Source: Chionis minor
Lineage: Eukaryota > Chordata > Aves > Charadriiformes > Chionididae
DNA length: 64,000 nt
Assembly (NCBI GenBank): GCA_013398295.1
Contig: VZSF01010487.1
Coordinates: forward strand, 131,636-195,635
Direction: 5' to 3'
Under the pieces are notes generated by a model that was not told the origin of the DNA, ran no database searches, and saw only the letters and a program-made list of their open reading frames with translations. This document shows positions 20,801 to 33,002 of the stretch, in pieces. The position numbers and the translations under genes are program-made. Positions within the stretch are counted from its first letter, which is position 1; each line of letters begins with the position of its first letter.

Positions 20801-23122
20801 CCCTAGATCCGTATTATAGTTGATTTGTAGCAAGTAGGGTAAAGAGCCTCTCTATTCATGTAACACCTGCTAGTTCTGCACAACCTTTATGTATATATGC
20901 TTATGTCCTACTTTTTTTTGTCTAGAATCTATACATGTGTTTGAGCGCTGTCCCTCACTACATTGCCTCCCTGCAGTGGATGATGTAGGGCACTTTTTTG
21001 TCTGTTAAACTCGGTGGTGAAATCTCGTCACCTTCAGTGACAACAGGCCTGACCCTATGTAAAAATATGATGAAAGCAGGAAGCTTTCTTCTGCTTATCT
21101 AGGGCACTCTAGTTAGTGGGAAGACCATTTTATATAATGCTTTCAAGGAAAGAAGAACACAAAAAATGCACACACATTTATTAGAGGAGATAACTGTGGA
21201 ACAAAATTACATTGTTGAATAACAAAGTGGAAATTGTTTACAAAATGCTGATTTCTGGGTCATCATTTGCTTAATTTTTCCTCTTTTGCTTTGCTTGAAT
21301 AATGGAAATGCATTGGTCCCATTAGTCTCCAGACAATCTTTAGTCATTTCCATTTGTTAGTTGCTCATGTGAGTGTTTCCCAAAGTCCTCTGAAGTGGGA
21401 CTACCTCTGTGTAGGAAGAGAGTCTCAAGAGCCACCTCTCATCCTGTTCCTGACTCCGTGGCATCCCCGTGGTAATTGAACCAACTGCTTATGTGGAAAA
21501 GTAATACGAGGAAACCACTGAGGCAATTTTAGCTGTCTCTTAATGAAATGTAACAGCTGGAAATCAGGAAGAGCATGAGCATCATGGGACCAATCAGCCC
21601 TCTGTGGAGAAGCAGCAAGTGCTGTGTAAACCACAATCAGTATGTCTCTGACGAGAGCAGCGCTGTACTGAGTGGGTAGCTAATACTATGGTGGAATGCT
21701 TAAATCCAAACACCACTTTAATTAAATTTCACTAAGTATTAGGCCTAGGAAATATAAATTAAGCAGTCGACAAGGTTTTAAAAAATTGGAACCAATGCTG
21801 GACTGACGTGAGCACGCTGACCTGTGTCTTCTTGCCATCTGCCTGAGATCGTTTTTGTGTCTTAAGATAGCCTTTCCAGCCAGTGGTCCACGGTATTTTA
21901 CTTAAACCCTGGGCTGTTTTCCATTCTTTCAATCTGTACACTTTGAGATGGCTCAAAGTGGACCCCCAGAGGGTTTTGTTTTGTTTTTCCATACTCCATA
22001 TCATGGGAAAATCTGTAAGTCAGGCAGCAGCTTCCTCAACACAATGCAAGGTGGGTGTCCACTCCTTCCTGCCAGAGATGCCCCAGACAGACGTCAATGG
22101 TGTTCTGTTCACTGCAAGCACAGAGAGCAGAAGACCTTACGCATGGCAGGAACCGAGCACGCACAAGAGATGTGGGGTGGTTCATCACTGGCATTTGAGC
22201 CCTTTGACATCAGGAAAAATGGCTAGAGAAGTCCTGTATCTGCCCGGAGAATAACTCCCGTGGTGAATAAACTGTAAGAGACAACCAGCAGGGCCTCGTC
22301 CAAAGCTGTGCGTGCAAGCACTTGGCCTTTGGGTATCTCAGGCAGGCAGCCAGACCAGGTCCTTGGCTCACAGCGTTTTCTCAGCTTGTCTTCCATCCTG
22401 CAGCCCAGTGGGCAGGCTAGGAGAGGATAAAGAAGGCACAGAGGGCCTTAAAGTCATGCTAGCCACAGAGCAGTGCTAGGCTAAGGCTTTCGCTTCATTT
22501 TATTTTGCAGTGTCCTTTATGAGAGCTGGTGTGATCTTTCCCCTTTTTTAAAAATAATTGTCACCAATGCCATCTGGATAATGCAAAGCAGCAAATAACT
22601 ATTTACTTTTGCTTACATAAGATCAAGCTGTACTTTGCTTTATGCCTTTATTCCAAATATCTCAGGTCAAATTTTCCTTGCAGTTACGTGTAGGTATTTC
22701 CTGTTAAATCCATCAGGCTGGGTAACACTAGCATTGTAAATAGAAGAATAAATTTTGCCCCAGACTACCTTGTTCTTCCAGCCTGTTTTAGTCTGTTCCA
22801 TTACATGTCTTTTAATTGTCAAGCTAACACCAAAATTGAAGTGAACCTGTGCTCAGTGCTTGATGGTAAGAAGCATAGGGCAGACTATACACTACTTAAC
22901 AGTAACAAAGGTAGTGGCTGAATCAGGACAAGAGGAAGACAAACAAGGCATGAATTAGACATCTACTGTGTATTTGTGTGATTATTGCATACTCACATAT
23001 GCTCACATGCACTTATTCTTACTCTCTTCTTTCTAGTTTTAAAAACCTAGTCAAAATCCATATACCAAAGATTTGTAGCTCATAAATTGTATTTTGGCAG
23101 CACACGCTAGGTGTGGATTGAT

Positions 23123-23146
23123 GTGAGCAATTACGTGAGCAATTAC
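23123..23146. repeat. 12-bp tandem duplication
   Basis: GTGAGCAATTAC occurs twice head to tail with no mismatch and is followed by GC. This is a small slippage or duplication event. Confidence 0.8.
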
Positions 23147-23229
23147 GCTATGAGGTTAAGTGTATTAAGAAGCATTTAATCACTTAACTTAAGGAGTGAA
23201 CCATCTAGAGCAACTTATTCAAGGGCACT

Positions 23230-23244
23230 GTATATATATATATA
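23230..23244. repeat. (TA)n microsatellite
   Basis: An uninterrupted alternating TA tract of about seven units, short but a likely length polymorphism. Confidence 0.8.
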
Positions 23245-24799
23245 AAGAAATAGAGATGCCTATATAAAACAGATACTGCATAGCTCAGTAAGCTGGAACA
23301 AGTTGGACAGACGTAAAATGATGTACGTTCTAGTTCTTACTATCCATGTTTTATTTTAATTTGTTCTTTTTGCTATATAGTTTAAAAACTATTTCTGTTC
23401 TTGGCCATTTGTAGAACAGTTTTAGCCTTGGTTATGTAAACACATGCATATTTTATATTACTTTTAAATTGAATTTATGGATCGGATGGCACTGAGTAGA
23501 AGTAAAGGCAGTGGAGCACATTAATTGTAGTAGGTTTCCATTATCATCTTCTTTTAGCTTTCAAATGAGGCATGAGTAATTTAGAGTGTTTTTTCTTATT
23601 GCTTATTGCTCCCCAAAAATATAGACAATGGGAAGTCTCCAACAAGTAAAATATATTCCTAGATTTTCAGGGCTCCTAGTGATATAGAAGTAGATGTAAT
23701 AATAATACTAACGAGATGTAAAATGTTTGTGTGGTATCTGGGCCCTCATAAGAACATGCCTAATTCTTCCAGTCTCCTCATATTTCAGTATGTGATTCAG
23801 CAGGGATACCACATTTCCTCCAGCTGTGCAGTAATCTGCACAGGCATATACTCTTCCCTCTTCCATCCTCTCTAGGATATCGTCAAGGCCCATTGAGAGT
23901 TTCAGGTGCACAATTCCTACTGGAATTAATTGCAACTGAAATGCTTACTGGCCAGGAAGCTAAGGAGTAGTGAGCATTTTCACCACAATTCCTGGTATTT
24001 TCCGTATCTGGATGTTGCTTCACACTGCAGCGTTCAGAGGTGCCCAGGACGCTCCCAGGCATTTTTGAGCGCTACTGAGTGAAGTGCCAGGGCGATGCGG
24101 AGGAATTGGGTTGTGAATGACTTCAGACCTTCCTGGGAACATTCAGTGAAACCACACGAACTGTATCTGATGGAATAGCTTGTCAGACTTGCACACCGCT
24201 TTAAGCTTGAGGAGGCTTCATAACATGGAGCGGCATGGTGGAAATGGAGGAAATCCGTGGAAAAGAATCAGTATTAAAAAACCAGGCAGGCACCATTTTC
24301 AGTCCTGCCAGCACCAATCCCACACAGAGAAGAAACTCGTGCGCTGAATGGTGGCTTCCTGGGAAATGTAAATACTGATGAACCTATTTTAGTGCGTGTC
24401 AGATGTTTTGCTCGTGTGTGCATGTTTACATGTCCCACTTCTGCTGGCTGCTGTGTGCCACTAACAGCAGCGGGCCAGTCTGAAGTGATTCTGCTTGTAG
24501 AGAAGCTGTGGCTTCATTGGGAAACCTGTTCCCAATGACTCCAAAGAGAGGAATAAATGAACGGTCTGCCATTGCCTCAGTGAGCACAGAGGTAGGCAGG
24601 ATTTTGGGAGCTGCCATCCCTTTGGCAATTTTAATGTTCGGACTGCCTTCCTATTTGAGAATAGCCAGCCTTCAAAAATAGACCCCTAGATGTGGTTTTG
24701 TGGCGTCAGTTTTTAGAGATATATAGTGTAGTGTGTAATTAATTAGATGATTTCAGTGTTAATGAAGTGCTTTTGAAATCCTTGGAGAGCTTCACCTAA

Positions 24800-25269
24800 G
24801 AAGGGCGGGAACTGCTGGAGAGGGTACAGCAAAGGGCTACAAAGATGATTAGGGGACTGGAATGGCTTTCTTGCGAGGAAAGGCTGAGGGAGCTGGGTCT
24901 TTTTAGTCTGGAGAAGACTGAGGGGGGATCTCATCAATGCTTATAAATACTTAAAAGGGAGGGTGCTGGGAGGAGGGGGCCAGTCTTTTTTCAGTGGTGC
25001 CCAGTGACAGAACAAGAGGTAACGGGCACAAACTTGACCATAGGAAGTTCCATCTAAACATGAGGAGGAATTTCTTTTCTTTGAGGGTGGCAGAGCACTG
25101 GAACAGGCTGCCCAGAAAGGTGATGGAATCTTCTTTTCCGGAGACATTCCAAATCCGCCTGGACGCCATCCTGTGCAACCTGCTGTAGGTGGACCTGCTC
25201 TGGCAGGGAGGTTGGACCAGCTGATCTCCAGAGGTCCCTTCCAACCCCTAACATTCTGTGATTCTGTGA
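24800..25269 (+). mobile_element. CR1 LINE, 3' fragment, + strand
   Basis: About 470 bases of the 3' end of a CR1 non-LTR retrotransposon, truncated at its 5' end as most CR1 copies are. The tail of ORF2 is readable: [20 protein letters not shown], then [10 protein letters not shown] and a TAG at 25186-25188. The 3' UTR follows, and the element ends in the diagnostic repeated ATTCTGTG units at about 25252-25269. The upstream part carries the CR1 core (GAGGAAAGGCTGAGGGAGCTGGG in pieces around 24877-24899). It shares its subfamily-specific end with the copies at 39608 and 44288, which lie in the opposite orientation. No clear target-site duplication is seen, which is usual for CR1. Confidence 0.93.
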
Positions 25270-28200
25270 CAGTTCTGGTCAAAGTTATAGGGGTACAAAG
25301 TGTACTTGAACCTTGGTCAAATGTATTAAGATAAGAATACGTAAATTTGATGCTCAATCTAAATATTCGTCATGATTTTACTGAGTTGGGTTTATAACAA
25401 CACTCGCAAAATAATATCAGGACTTCAAACATTTTAATGGATTTTATATTTGTCATGTCCTTTCCCTACTCTGTTCCACTTAATTACAGGAGAGTAAAGT
25501 GGAAATGCTGTCTTTGTTTACATCTCCGTGTCCTGCTTGAGAATAAAGGGATTGCTTTGGTGTACTGAGAGCAGTATTTGACCGACAATGCCTGTAATGC
25601 TGTCTGCTAATTAGAGGATTTGGCAAAATAGTTGCAATTTTCTACTTAAATTAGAAAAGTACTCTTAGTAGAATCTGTGATTCTTCTTCAGCTTGGGGGA
25701 TATACAGAAGGCTTGCATCAGGGCAGACAAATAACTGCTTGTTAACAAAACAGGCTGGCATCGAAAAAACAAAAGCCACAGTTGCTTTTAAGGAAAAAAC
25801 CCCAACACTCTTCTCACCTGGGACACAGAGTTGTCTCCACCTCTCTCTCTCTACCTGCGCGTATACACACCTCACAACTCTTACCTGTCAACTGTGTTAT
25901 TTTAGTATTAGTCAATAGTATTCCACAGCACAGCAGCAGTAGGGTTGTTTGAGAAAAGGATAAAACATATTGTTGCAGCATTTTATGAAGAACAGCAGGA
26001 GATCACAAGCCACTTAAGTTTCCATGCCACGGAAATATGATTATGTATTTATAAAGATTAATTTTTAATAAGGCTGTTAGCTACAAATGTGCCCAGATCA
26101 CATGTTTGGGTACAACTATTCCTTGAACTCTGGTGAAGTTCACATCTAAATTCAGGACAATGAAATATGTACAATATTTGAGCTAGGTCTGGAATGTACA
26201 AAAATGCTGGATATTCAGTTAGCATGAAGTTTTCGTACCTGATTGAATATTACTGGAATTTCTGGTGCTTGTGTTACAACTATGCTCATCGTTCTTTTCT
26301 TTTGATGTATAGTCAGGATAATGCTGATATTGCAAAGAAAATTGCAGTCCTATAATTTCCTTTACGTGTATAACTCCTGACAGTGCAGAAAGTGGTATTG
26401 AACAAACCTGAAAAACAAATACTCATAAATTCATACACTGAGCATTATCCATCTAAGCATATTTTCAGATAAATGCATTATAATCTGGGGACTGAAAACA
26501 TAGCAGCAGTACCAGGATTGGACTTGGTAATATTTTCATCTAAGCTTCTGGAAGCTGACGTGCATTTACATATTAAAACTGCTCTGAATCTTGTGTGGAG
26601 AAACATTCTGAAATTCAGAGCCAGGAGCACCAGCCTTGCAGAACTGGCCTTGCTCACAGAGTAAATTAACTGGGAAAACTGTTATGGTCAGTGGACGCTG
26701 CTCCCTCTTGCTGTTCGTGTTAGTCATCATTGGGGACTTTTCATTAATAAAATCTCATGCTTCAGATGTCTTTTCTCCGTATAAGTTGTTGGTTTGGGAT
26801 GGGGCAGCCTGGCTCAAGGTCCTGGTTTTTTCAGAGACTCCAGGGTGGGAGCTTGGACAAGCCATGCTCAGCAGCAGCTGTCCCGCACACAGCTGCTATG
26901 GTCGAAGCCATAAAGACAAGTATTAAAATGCTATCTGTTTGTATATAATATTGTCATAGGTACAAAGTATATACTGCGTAATATTGGACATTTCTCAAAC
27001 AAGATACTTCAGAGCAAAGCTATTGGGAGAGCTCACAGACATAAATGGAGCAAAGTTAGAGGGTGAGGGGAGAAGCGTTTCTGCGCTGAGGAAGAACTTT
27101 CGATCCAATCTTATCAGTGGGTTTTGACGTTATTTTGGTGTTACAAATGGCAGAGGAACTTACCTGACGTTAGGTTAGACGTGGCTGACACAGAGTAGTC
27201 CGTAAACTTGAGAGTTTTGCACAGAACATGCTATTGGTTGGTTACCATTTCCAAGACTATTTGCACAATGTTATTGCAACCTGGAGGGAAAAACCTGAGA
27301 TTATGTTTGTGTAGGAAGTTGTACTCTGTAGGACAGGCAGGACTAATACCAATATGGGGATGAAGAGGCTTCAGAGGTTATAATGCAAGATCCTCCCTGG
27401 TTTTGCCAGGTTTTTTTATAGCTCATCTATACCAGAGGTGCGTCAGTAGGTACCTCAGCTGAGCAAACAATGTCAGCCTCTGTGTTTTAAAGAGGGGCTC
27501 ACTTTTAGTAGTTTATTTTAGCATATTGGTTTTATATATAATATTTATCATATTGTTATTTTTCAGAAAGCATGTGGCTGGCCATATCAAAATATGTAAT
27601 CTCATATACATTTTTGGAATAAATTTCTATCTGCAGTCATTTTGCTGTACACAGTAAATCCAGTAGTAGTAAGGTGAGTTTAAAGTAAAGCAAGTACTTC
27701 AGGAAATGCTTTCTGCTGTTTAGTTTTGTTTCCAAAACTTCTGCCTCTGCTCTGCTACTTCCTCAGCACAGCTGGCTGGGCTCCCTGCTGCCTATCTGTA
27801 TCATTAAATTCTGCTATATAAAAGCACTGGAAGACTCAAATTCTGGTGCCTCTATTCTCATTCGTCTGAGGTGGCTGGAGCATTGAACTGCTCATTGCAA
27901 GTACCATCTAAGCCTACCTTGTTCAACTCACCTGTATCTTTAAGTAATTTATAATGAGAAGAAAATAAAGAGCACCTGATGTCATCCTTTAGGATGCCCA
28001 TCCTTTAGCCTATTTTCCTAATAGCATATTTTCCTGAAGCAGAAGCATAGATATGTTACTTTAGCATTACAATTTAGCATACCTAACTTTAATAAATATT
28101 AGTCTGGAAAGACATCTCTGAATTTAATTTTGAATTTATTTCAGAATGCATATCTGCCTATTGGCATTTTCTTTTCATAAATATTTGCACAATCAAGTTT

Positions 28201-31200
28201 CACTCTCGTGATTACCCATAAAAAGCAGTTGGCTGGCTGGCTGCATGACATGTCCATACTTTTATATAGGAAGAGATGATTGAAGTGTGAGATAAATGGA
28301 CGGGGTTTATCAAATCCTGTCACCAGAGCCTTAGCCTGGTCAAGCAAAGATCTGATCCTCACCTAATATAATGCAGGGCATTTGAGGGGGAAGGGGGGAA
28401 AAAAAAAAAAGTTTGAACTGTATGCTACCAACATGATTTGTAGCTCAGCTTCATTTTTGTAACAGCCCCTTTGCTAATGATTGTGTGACTCACCAACATT
28501 TGGCTGGTGGGACCAACCACAGCTGACTGCACCAGCACAGTGTCCAACCTGGGCATGCACTGCCCTGGCTCAGCTTCTCTGTGATTTACCTGAATAGAGA
28601 TTTACCTGAAATAGATTTACGTGAATAGAGAAGGAAGGCAGCAGTGGAAGGGAGAAGGCTGACTGAGCTCCAGTCACACCCGTTCAAGGATGTTAGACTG
28701 CTTCTGTAAATTTATTTAAAGATAAGTGTGCATATTTTGTTTGCTATGTTTGAATATATAGGAAATATACGGAAGTTGTAGAAATAACTCTTAACAGTGA
28801 AAAGCAAGACTTTCTAAATCACTGGAGATACTTTTATTGCCATTTTCCAGATATATTTTCTTCTGCACGTTTTAGCTAGGCAGGGCATGATAAATGTACA
28901 GCTTTCTGTGTTTAAGAAGTGCTCAGCACAGAATATAGCTCTTGAGAAACCATTTGTCTTAAACAGATTTATTTCATGTGGATGAAATTCAGGAAGGAAA
29001 TCTCCCTCAGGTGCCTACGCTAGCCATTAATATTGCTAGTTCATGAGGGAGCCCAGGAGAGCAGTCGACAAGAAGAGCAGCCAAAGCCAGAGCTGGGACC
29101 CTGCTCGTGGCAAGCGGAGGGTGGTCAGGACACCACACGCCACCTCCTGTGTTGGCTGAAAGCTCTCCTTCCTCTTAAGCTGAGCTCAGTTATTCTCATG
29201 CTTAAAAAAAAGGCAGTGGTCTGGAGTGTATTTGTTTGCTCCCAGGCTGGCATCTGGTCAGCAGACGCTACCTGTGCTCACACAAAGCAGCAAGAAGGCT
29301 CCTTCCCCTGTCATTTCCCTATTTCTGCAGGGTTTTCACTGTTTGTCCCAAAGGCTTTTTTCCCACAGTTTCCCACACGACTACTGAGATTTGTATCTGA
29401 AGTTCCGTTTGGGCAGAAATTGCAGCAAGGAGTGGGGCTCATTTCTGAATGCTGCTCACCATCGTACTTTGAAGTTGATTGAAGTTGGGGTGATGACTAA
29501 GCAGCTGGGCTGGGAATCAGAAAAACCTTGTTATGCTTTGAGCTCTGCTGCCAACCCGCGTTGCAATGCAGAGGGCCTCTGCGTTTCGGCAGATCCCCAT
29601 GCGTGAGGACTGCATGACGTAAACAGCAGCTTTAGCGTGTTGGTTACCAGTGGGGTATCGCCCTGGGACTCTTACTGCTGCCAACATCCTGTGATATATC
29701 TGGTTGGAGATCACCGTGCCATCCCCAAGCCTTCACCTTTATCCTTTCTGACCGCTCTGGACTCGTTAAGTAAAACTTGCTGCTCAGCCTTCCTGCCCTG
29801 AACATACACGTAAGCCATCACCCAGTGATTTATACTTGCCCGACCACTAAAAACAGCCAGGTAACCTCCACTGTCAAAACTGCAAAACCTGGTCAGGCTC
29901 TGTGGAAGCTGGTTAAGCTCTGGTTAAGTTGCTCCATCACCGAGCAACTCTTTGAAGGCCCAAGGGCTTCTCCATGCTGGAATTACTAAGTAATTCTGGT
30001 ACTACTAAGTACTGGTAAAGAAACTAGCTATAGGCAGCTGGCCATAAAAAAAGGGGAAGAACGTGTCCATTAAATCAAAAGTTATTTCTACTTGGTCCCA
30101 TTTGTAAGTCATTTAAATCGAGATTTTTTTGAACTGAAAATTTATATCAAAATATGAGTATCAAATCAGTTAAGACTAAAATATTTGGCAAGGTGGTATT
30201 CAGTGCTTGAGCCCCAGACAGAAAGAGTGGAGAAGCACGCAGGCTCTGGGAACCTTGTCAGTAAAAAAACTGTGTTAACTTCCCCCAGACCAGTTTTATT
30301 AGTAAGGCATATGAAAGGTCAAGCAGATTTCTTGTAACAGCCTGGTTATGCTGTTTATTCTAAGGAGTCTATTCTCTATCATTAAAGTAGGTTTAATGCA
30401 ATTAAATTCAGACAGTTATCTGCAACCCACATCTATCCTTTCATACGCCTGCTAAGTCGGACAAAGAGAGGACTTTTATTTGCTGTGATCCCGTAACAGC
30501 AAAATAAACTGACAGAGAGTTCTCAGGTAGTCACAAAAGATAAATTAAAACCCGTGATGAAATAAAGGCCAGTGTTCAATATGTTCATCACATAAAATAG
30601 ACTTGACTTTCAAATTCAGATTTTCAGACTCTATTCTTGTCTAGCATCTGACAAGAATCAAACTCCAATTTTATTTTGACTTCAGATTCAAGCCAGGCAG
30701 TTGCCTCCTCCATCTTGAGGTTGGCAACAAGAGATAGTCATAAAGAAAATGACCAGGTGGAAGAGTAAAATCACAAAAAGAAATTGGAAGGTGTTTTTTT
30801 TTTTTTAAAGTATTGATCTTAAATAGAGAAGTTGTGTGTACTAGAGCTTGAGGCTTTCCTTTCTCTAAAAATAACATTAATATTATAGGCATTGGTTGTG
30901 ACAGCAGGGACCAGAACACCTACAAGGATGTAACTTGTAGAAATACACAGTAAAAAAATAATGTTTTGAAATGTCTTACTTCTTCCACTGTAATGGCTGA
31001 GATTCCTTAGCTGCCTAACTGGAGAACCAGGATGGCACGTGAGTGATTTTTCCTTAGGCACCTCACCAATTTCCGTTGCTTTATTCATCACTTCTTCAGG
31101 AAATCCACAGCACGGCAGCGATGTGTGCTATTGCTTAATGTAAAATGCGGGCGTATTAGGATCAGAAATTTGTGCACAAAAAAACCCCAACCTGCTCGTG

Positions 31201-31299
31201 TTTCTGAAACTAACCCGAGAAAGCCTTTTATTCATTTCATACTTAACCTAGCTGGGCTTAAAAAATTACATTGGGAGCCTGTGCAAGCTTAGAGGTCTC
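25270..31299. other. Intron stretch, no recognised gene
   Basis: AT-rich intron containing a three-copy degenerate tandem repeat at 28583-28630, an A12 run at 28399-28410 after a G-rich tract, and a T13 run at 30794-30806. The longest open frame of the window (149 codons from 29033) lies here but has no recognisable domain. Confidence 0.55.
28583..28630. repeat. Degenerate tandem repeat, about 16 bp x 3
   Basis: Three adjacent copies of GATTTACCTGAATAGA-like sequence; the second has one extra A and the third has CGTG in place of CCTG. Confidence 0.7.
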
Positions 31300-31690
31300 C
31301 TGTGGAGCCTTTGTCTCAGCTTGGAGCAGAGCAGCACGTTGGGCAGGGTCTGGTGCCAGCGAGTGAGTTAACCGCACATTGCCTCAGCGTTTCAAACTGG
31401 GGCATGAATTTCCCTTTGGCTCTTGCTCGCTTTCTCCTCGCCGTTTCGTCCCGTGCACGCTTCCAGCTTCTCCCTGTCCTCCTCCATCCACAAAAATGCC
31501 GGCAACCCTTTCCCTCTCCTGCACCGCAGGAAGCATTAAACCAGCGGCAGGAGCAGGGGGGTGCCAGCCCGGATCAGGGCGTGCAGCCAGGTCGTCCCTC
31601 GGTGCCTGTGCCTCGGAGGCACGTCCCACACTGGTGAGTCTCACAGCCGAGCCCCCAATACCCAGACGTGTAGGTTAATAAGAATACTAT
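31300..31690 (+). promoter_or_regulatory. Small CpG island with splice donor: candidate internal promoter/first exon
   Basis: About 20 CpGs in 370 bases, with GC near 60% by eye, inside an otherwise AT-rich intron. On the gene's strand a consensus donor, CTG|GTGAGT, lies at 31633/31634 toward the island's 3' edge. That is the arrangement expected of an alternative first exon. The two long + frames across it (from 31302 and 31379) reach the donor in phase 2 and phase 0. The next exon needs phase 1, so these frames would not continue into PHACTR1. A transcript from here would have a non-coding leader and start translation downstream, for example at the Met in the RPEL exon. Transcription is inferred, not shown. 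Confidence 0.35.
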
Positions 31691-32769
31691 AACCTCCACA
31701 CAAGTTTAGGGAGTGGGAAGCTCGTCTGCTTCAGGTGTGCTCTTCGTAGTTTTTGCCCTCCATCTATGGAAGGGCAAAGTGCATTCAATATGTCAGTTCC
31801 GTGCTCATACAGCACTTTTCCATCTTATGGGTGGTGCCTTGTATTTTGAATTCAAAGGGCTGGACGCACCCCCCCACAGCTATTTTTCTAGGCAGTAATG
31901 CACTATAAAAATAGGCAAATATCCCCTCCCTACTCCCCGCTGCAGCCATCCTGAAGCCCTTTTGGTAGATCCATGTCTCCAGCTGTGACTATCACAGAAT
32001 AACAACATCCAGTTCAAGTTTCCTCTCTGCCTTTTTTTCAGCTCATATTTAGTTTATAATTAAAAACTGGCATACCGAAAGAGAAATGATACATCTCCCG
32101 CTTCATTCTCACTGGTTCTGTTCTGGCCTTGGTCTTAGACCATTGCAGTAGAAGAGTGAGGTCTTCCTCTTTGCCCTGAGACATCTATAGGGGACTAAAG
32201 TGTTTCCCTGACGCTTCTAATAATTCTGTCACTCTTACCAAAATTACTGTTTCTGCAGCACCCCGCAGAGATATCATGGTGTTGAGAGTTGCCTTTGGAT
32301 GTAATTCCACGACATTTTTCTTCACATCCTAAAAATAAAACTGAAATGTATTTTCTCGGGAGTGTTGTGGTTAAGATATTTTAAAATGGTGATTTTAAGC
32401 ACTCATATTTTGTGAGATGACTAATCAGAGACCTTTATAAGGCTCTGTGTAGACACAGTACTTTTCTGAAAGTTAAGACCTTTTAAGTTGAATGCTAGAA
32501 CCGAGAAGTGCAGGCTATGTATTACATCACTCTATTTTAATGTGCTGAACAGCACTGAAGTGAGCCTTGATTTTAGGTGGTAGCATTCAAAGTGCAAGCA
32601 CACAGTCGCAGTACTACAATAGCAAATACTAAAATGAGAGATTTCTCCGAGGAAACGCTTAGTTGTAGTTTATATATGGAAAACTATTAGCTAAAAATAA
32701 ACCTTAAAAATAATTCTTAAATAGACCCGCAAGGACATTGTATACATTTTCCTCTCATTAAAATGAAAC

Positions 32770-32960
32770 CTTTCCTGTTGTCTAAAATTATCTTTAATTA
32801 GGATTGCATAACCTAACAATAAAACTGCTGAGGATTAGAACCAGGAGACACATTCAGCTCATGCCTTTAATTAGATTAAGCTCTTCATTGCCAGAAGTAA
32901 GAGATGGAGCATTAGATCTCTTTAACATTTAATCTGGAGAATGCTGTATAATTGTATTTA
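32770..32960. promoter_or_regulatory. Possible conserved non-coding element (paired TAATTA sites)
   Basis: CpG-free, repeat-free block with two TAATTA homeodomain cores (32795-32800 and 32868-32873) and further ATTTAAT/GATTA cores. It is followed directly by a G-quadruplex-type tract. It resembles developmental enhancers but is unaligned. Confidence 0.25.
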
Positions 32961-32983
32961 ATATTGTGAGGCAAAAGTTTACA

Positions 32984-33002
32984 GGGGGGGAGGGGAGAGG
33001 GG
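32984..33002 (+). other. G-quadruplex motif
   Basis: Runs G7, G4 and G4 separated by A and AGA; splitting the G7 gives four runs of at least three G with short loops. The G-rich strand is the non-template strand of PHACTR1, so the motif would also be present in the pre-mRNA. A second G-rich tract (G5 and G7) lies about 90 bases downstream at 33093-33108. Confidence 0.55.

Larger units (their letters stand above)
14301..24799. other. Intron stretch, no recognised gene
   Basis: Single-copy-looking intron. It holds an octamer ATGCAAAT at 14837-14844 inside an AT-rich block (about 14680-14870), a 12-bp tandem duplication at 23123-23146, and a (TA)n run at 23230-23244. No CR1, RNA gene or exon was recognised. 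Confidence 0.55.

Noticed and set aside
24941..25357. Open frames on the - strand across the CR1 at 24800-25269
   Set aside because: They are antisense to the CR1 ORF2 tail and 3' UTR, which explain the sequence fully.
29033..29482. Open frame of 149 codons on the + strand, the longest in the window
   Set aside because: No recognisable domain, no splice or promoter context, and composition like the flanking intron. Most likely chance.
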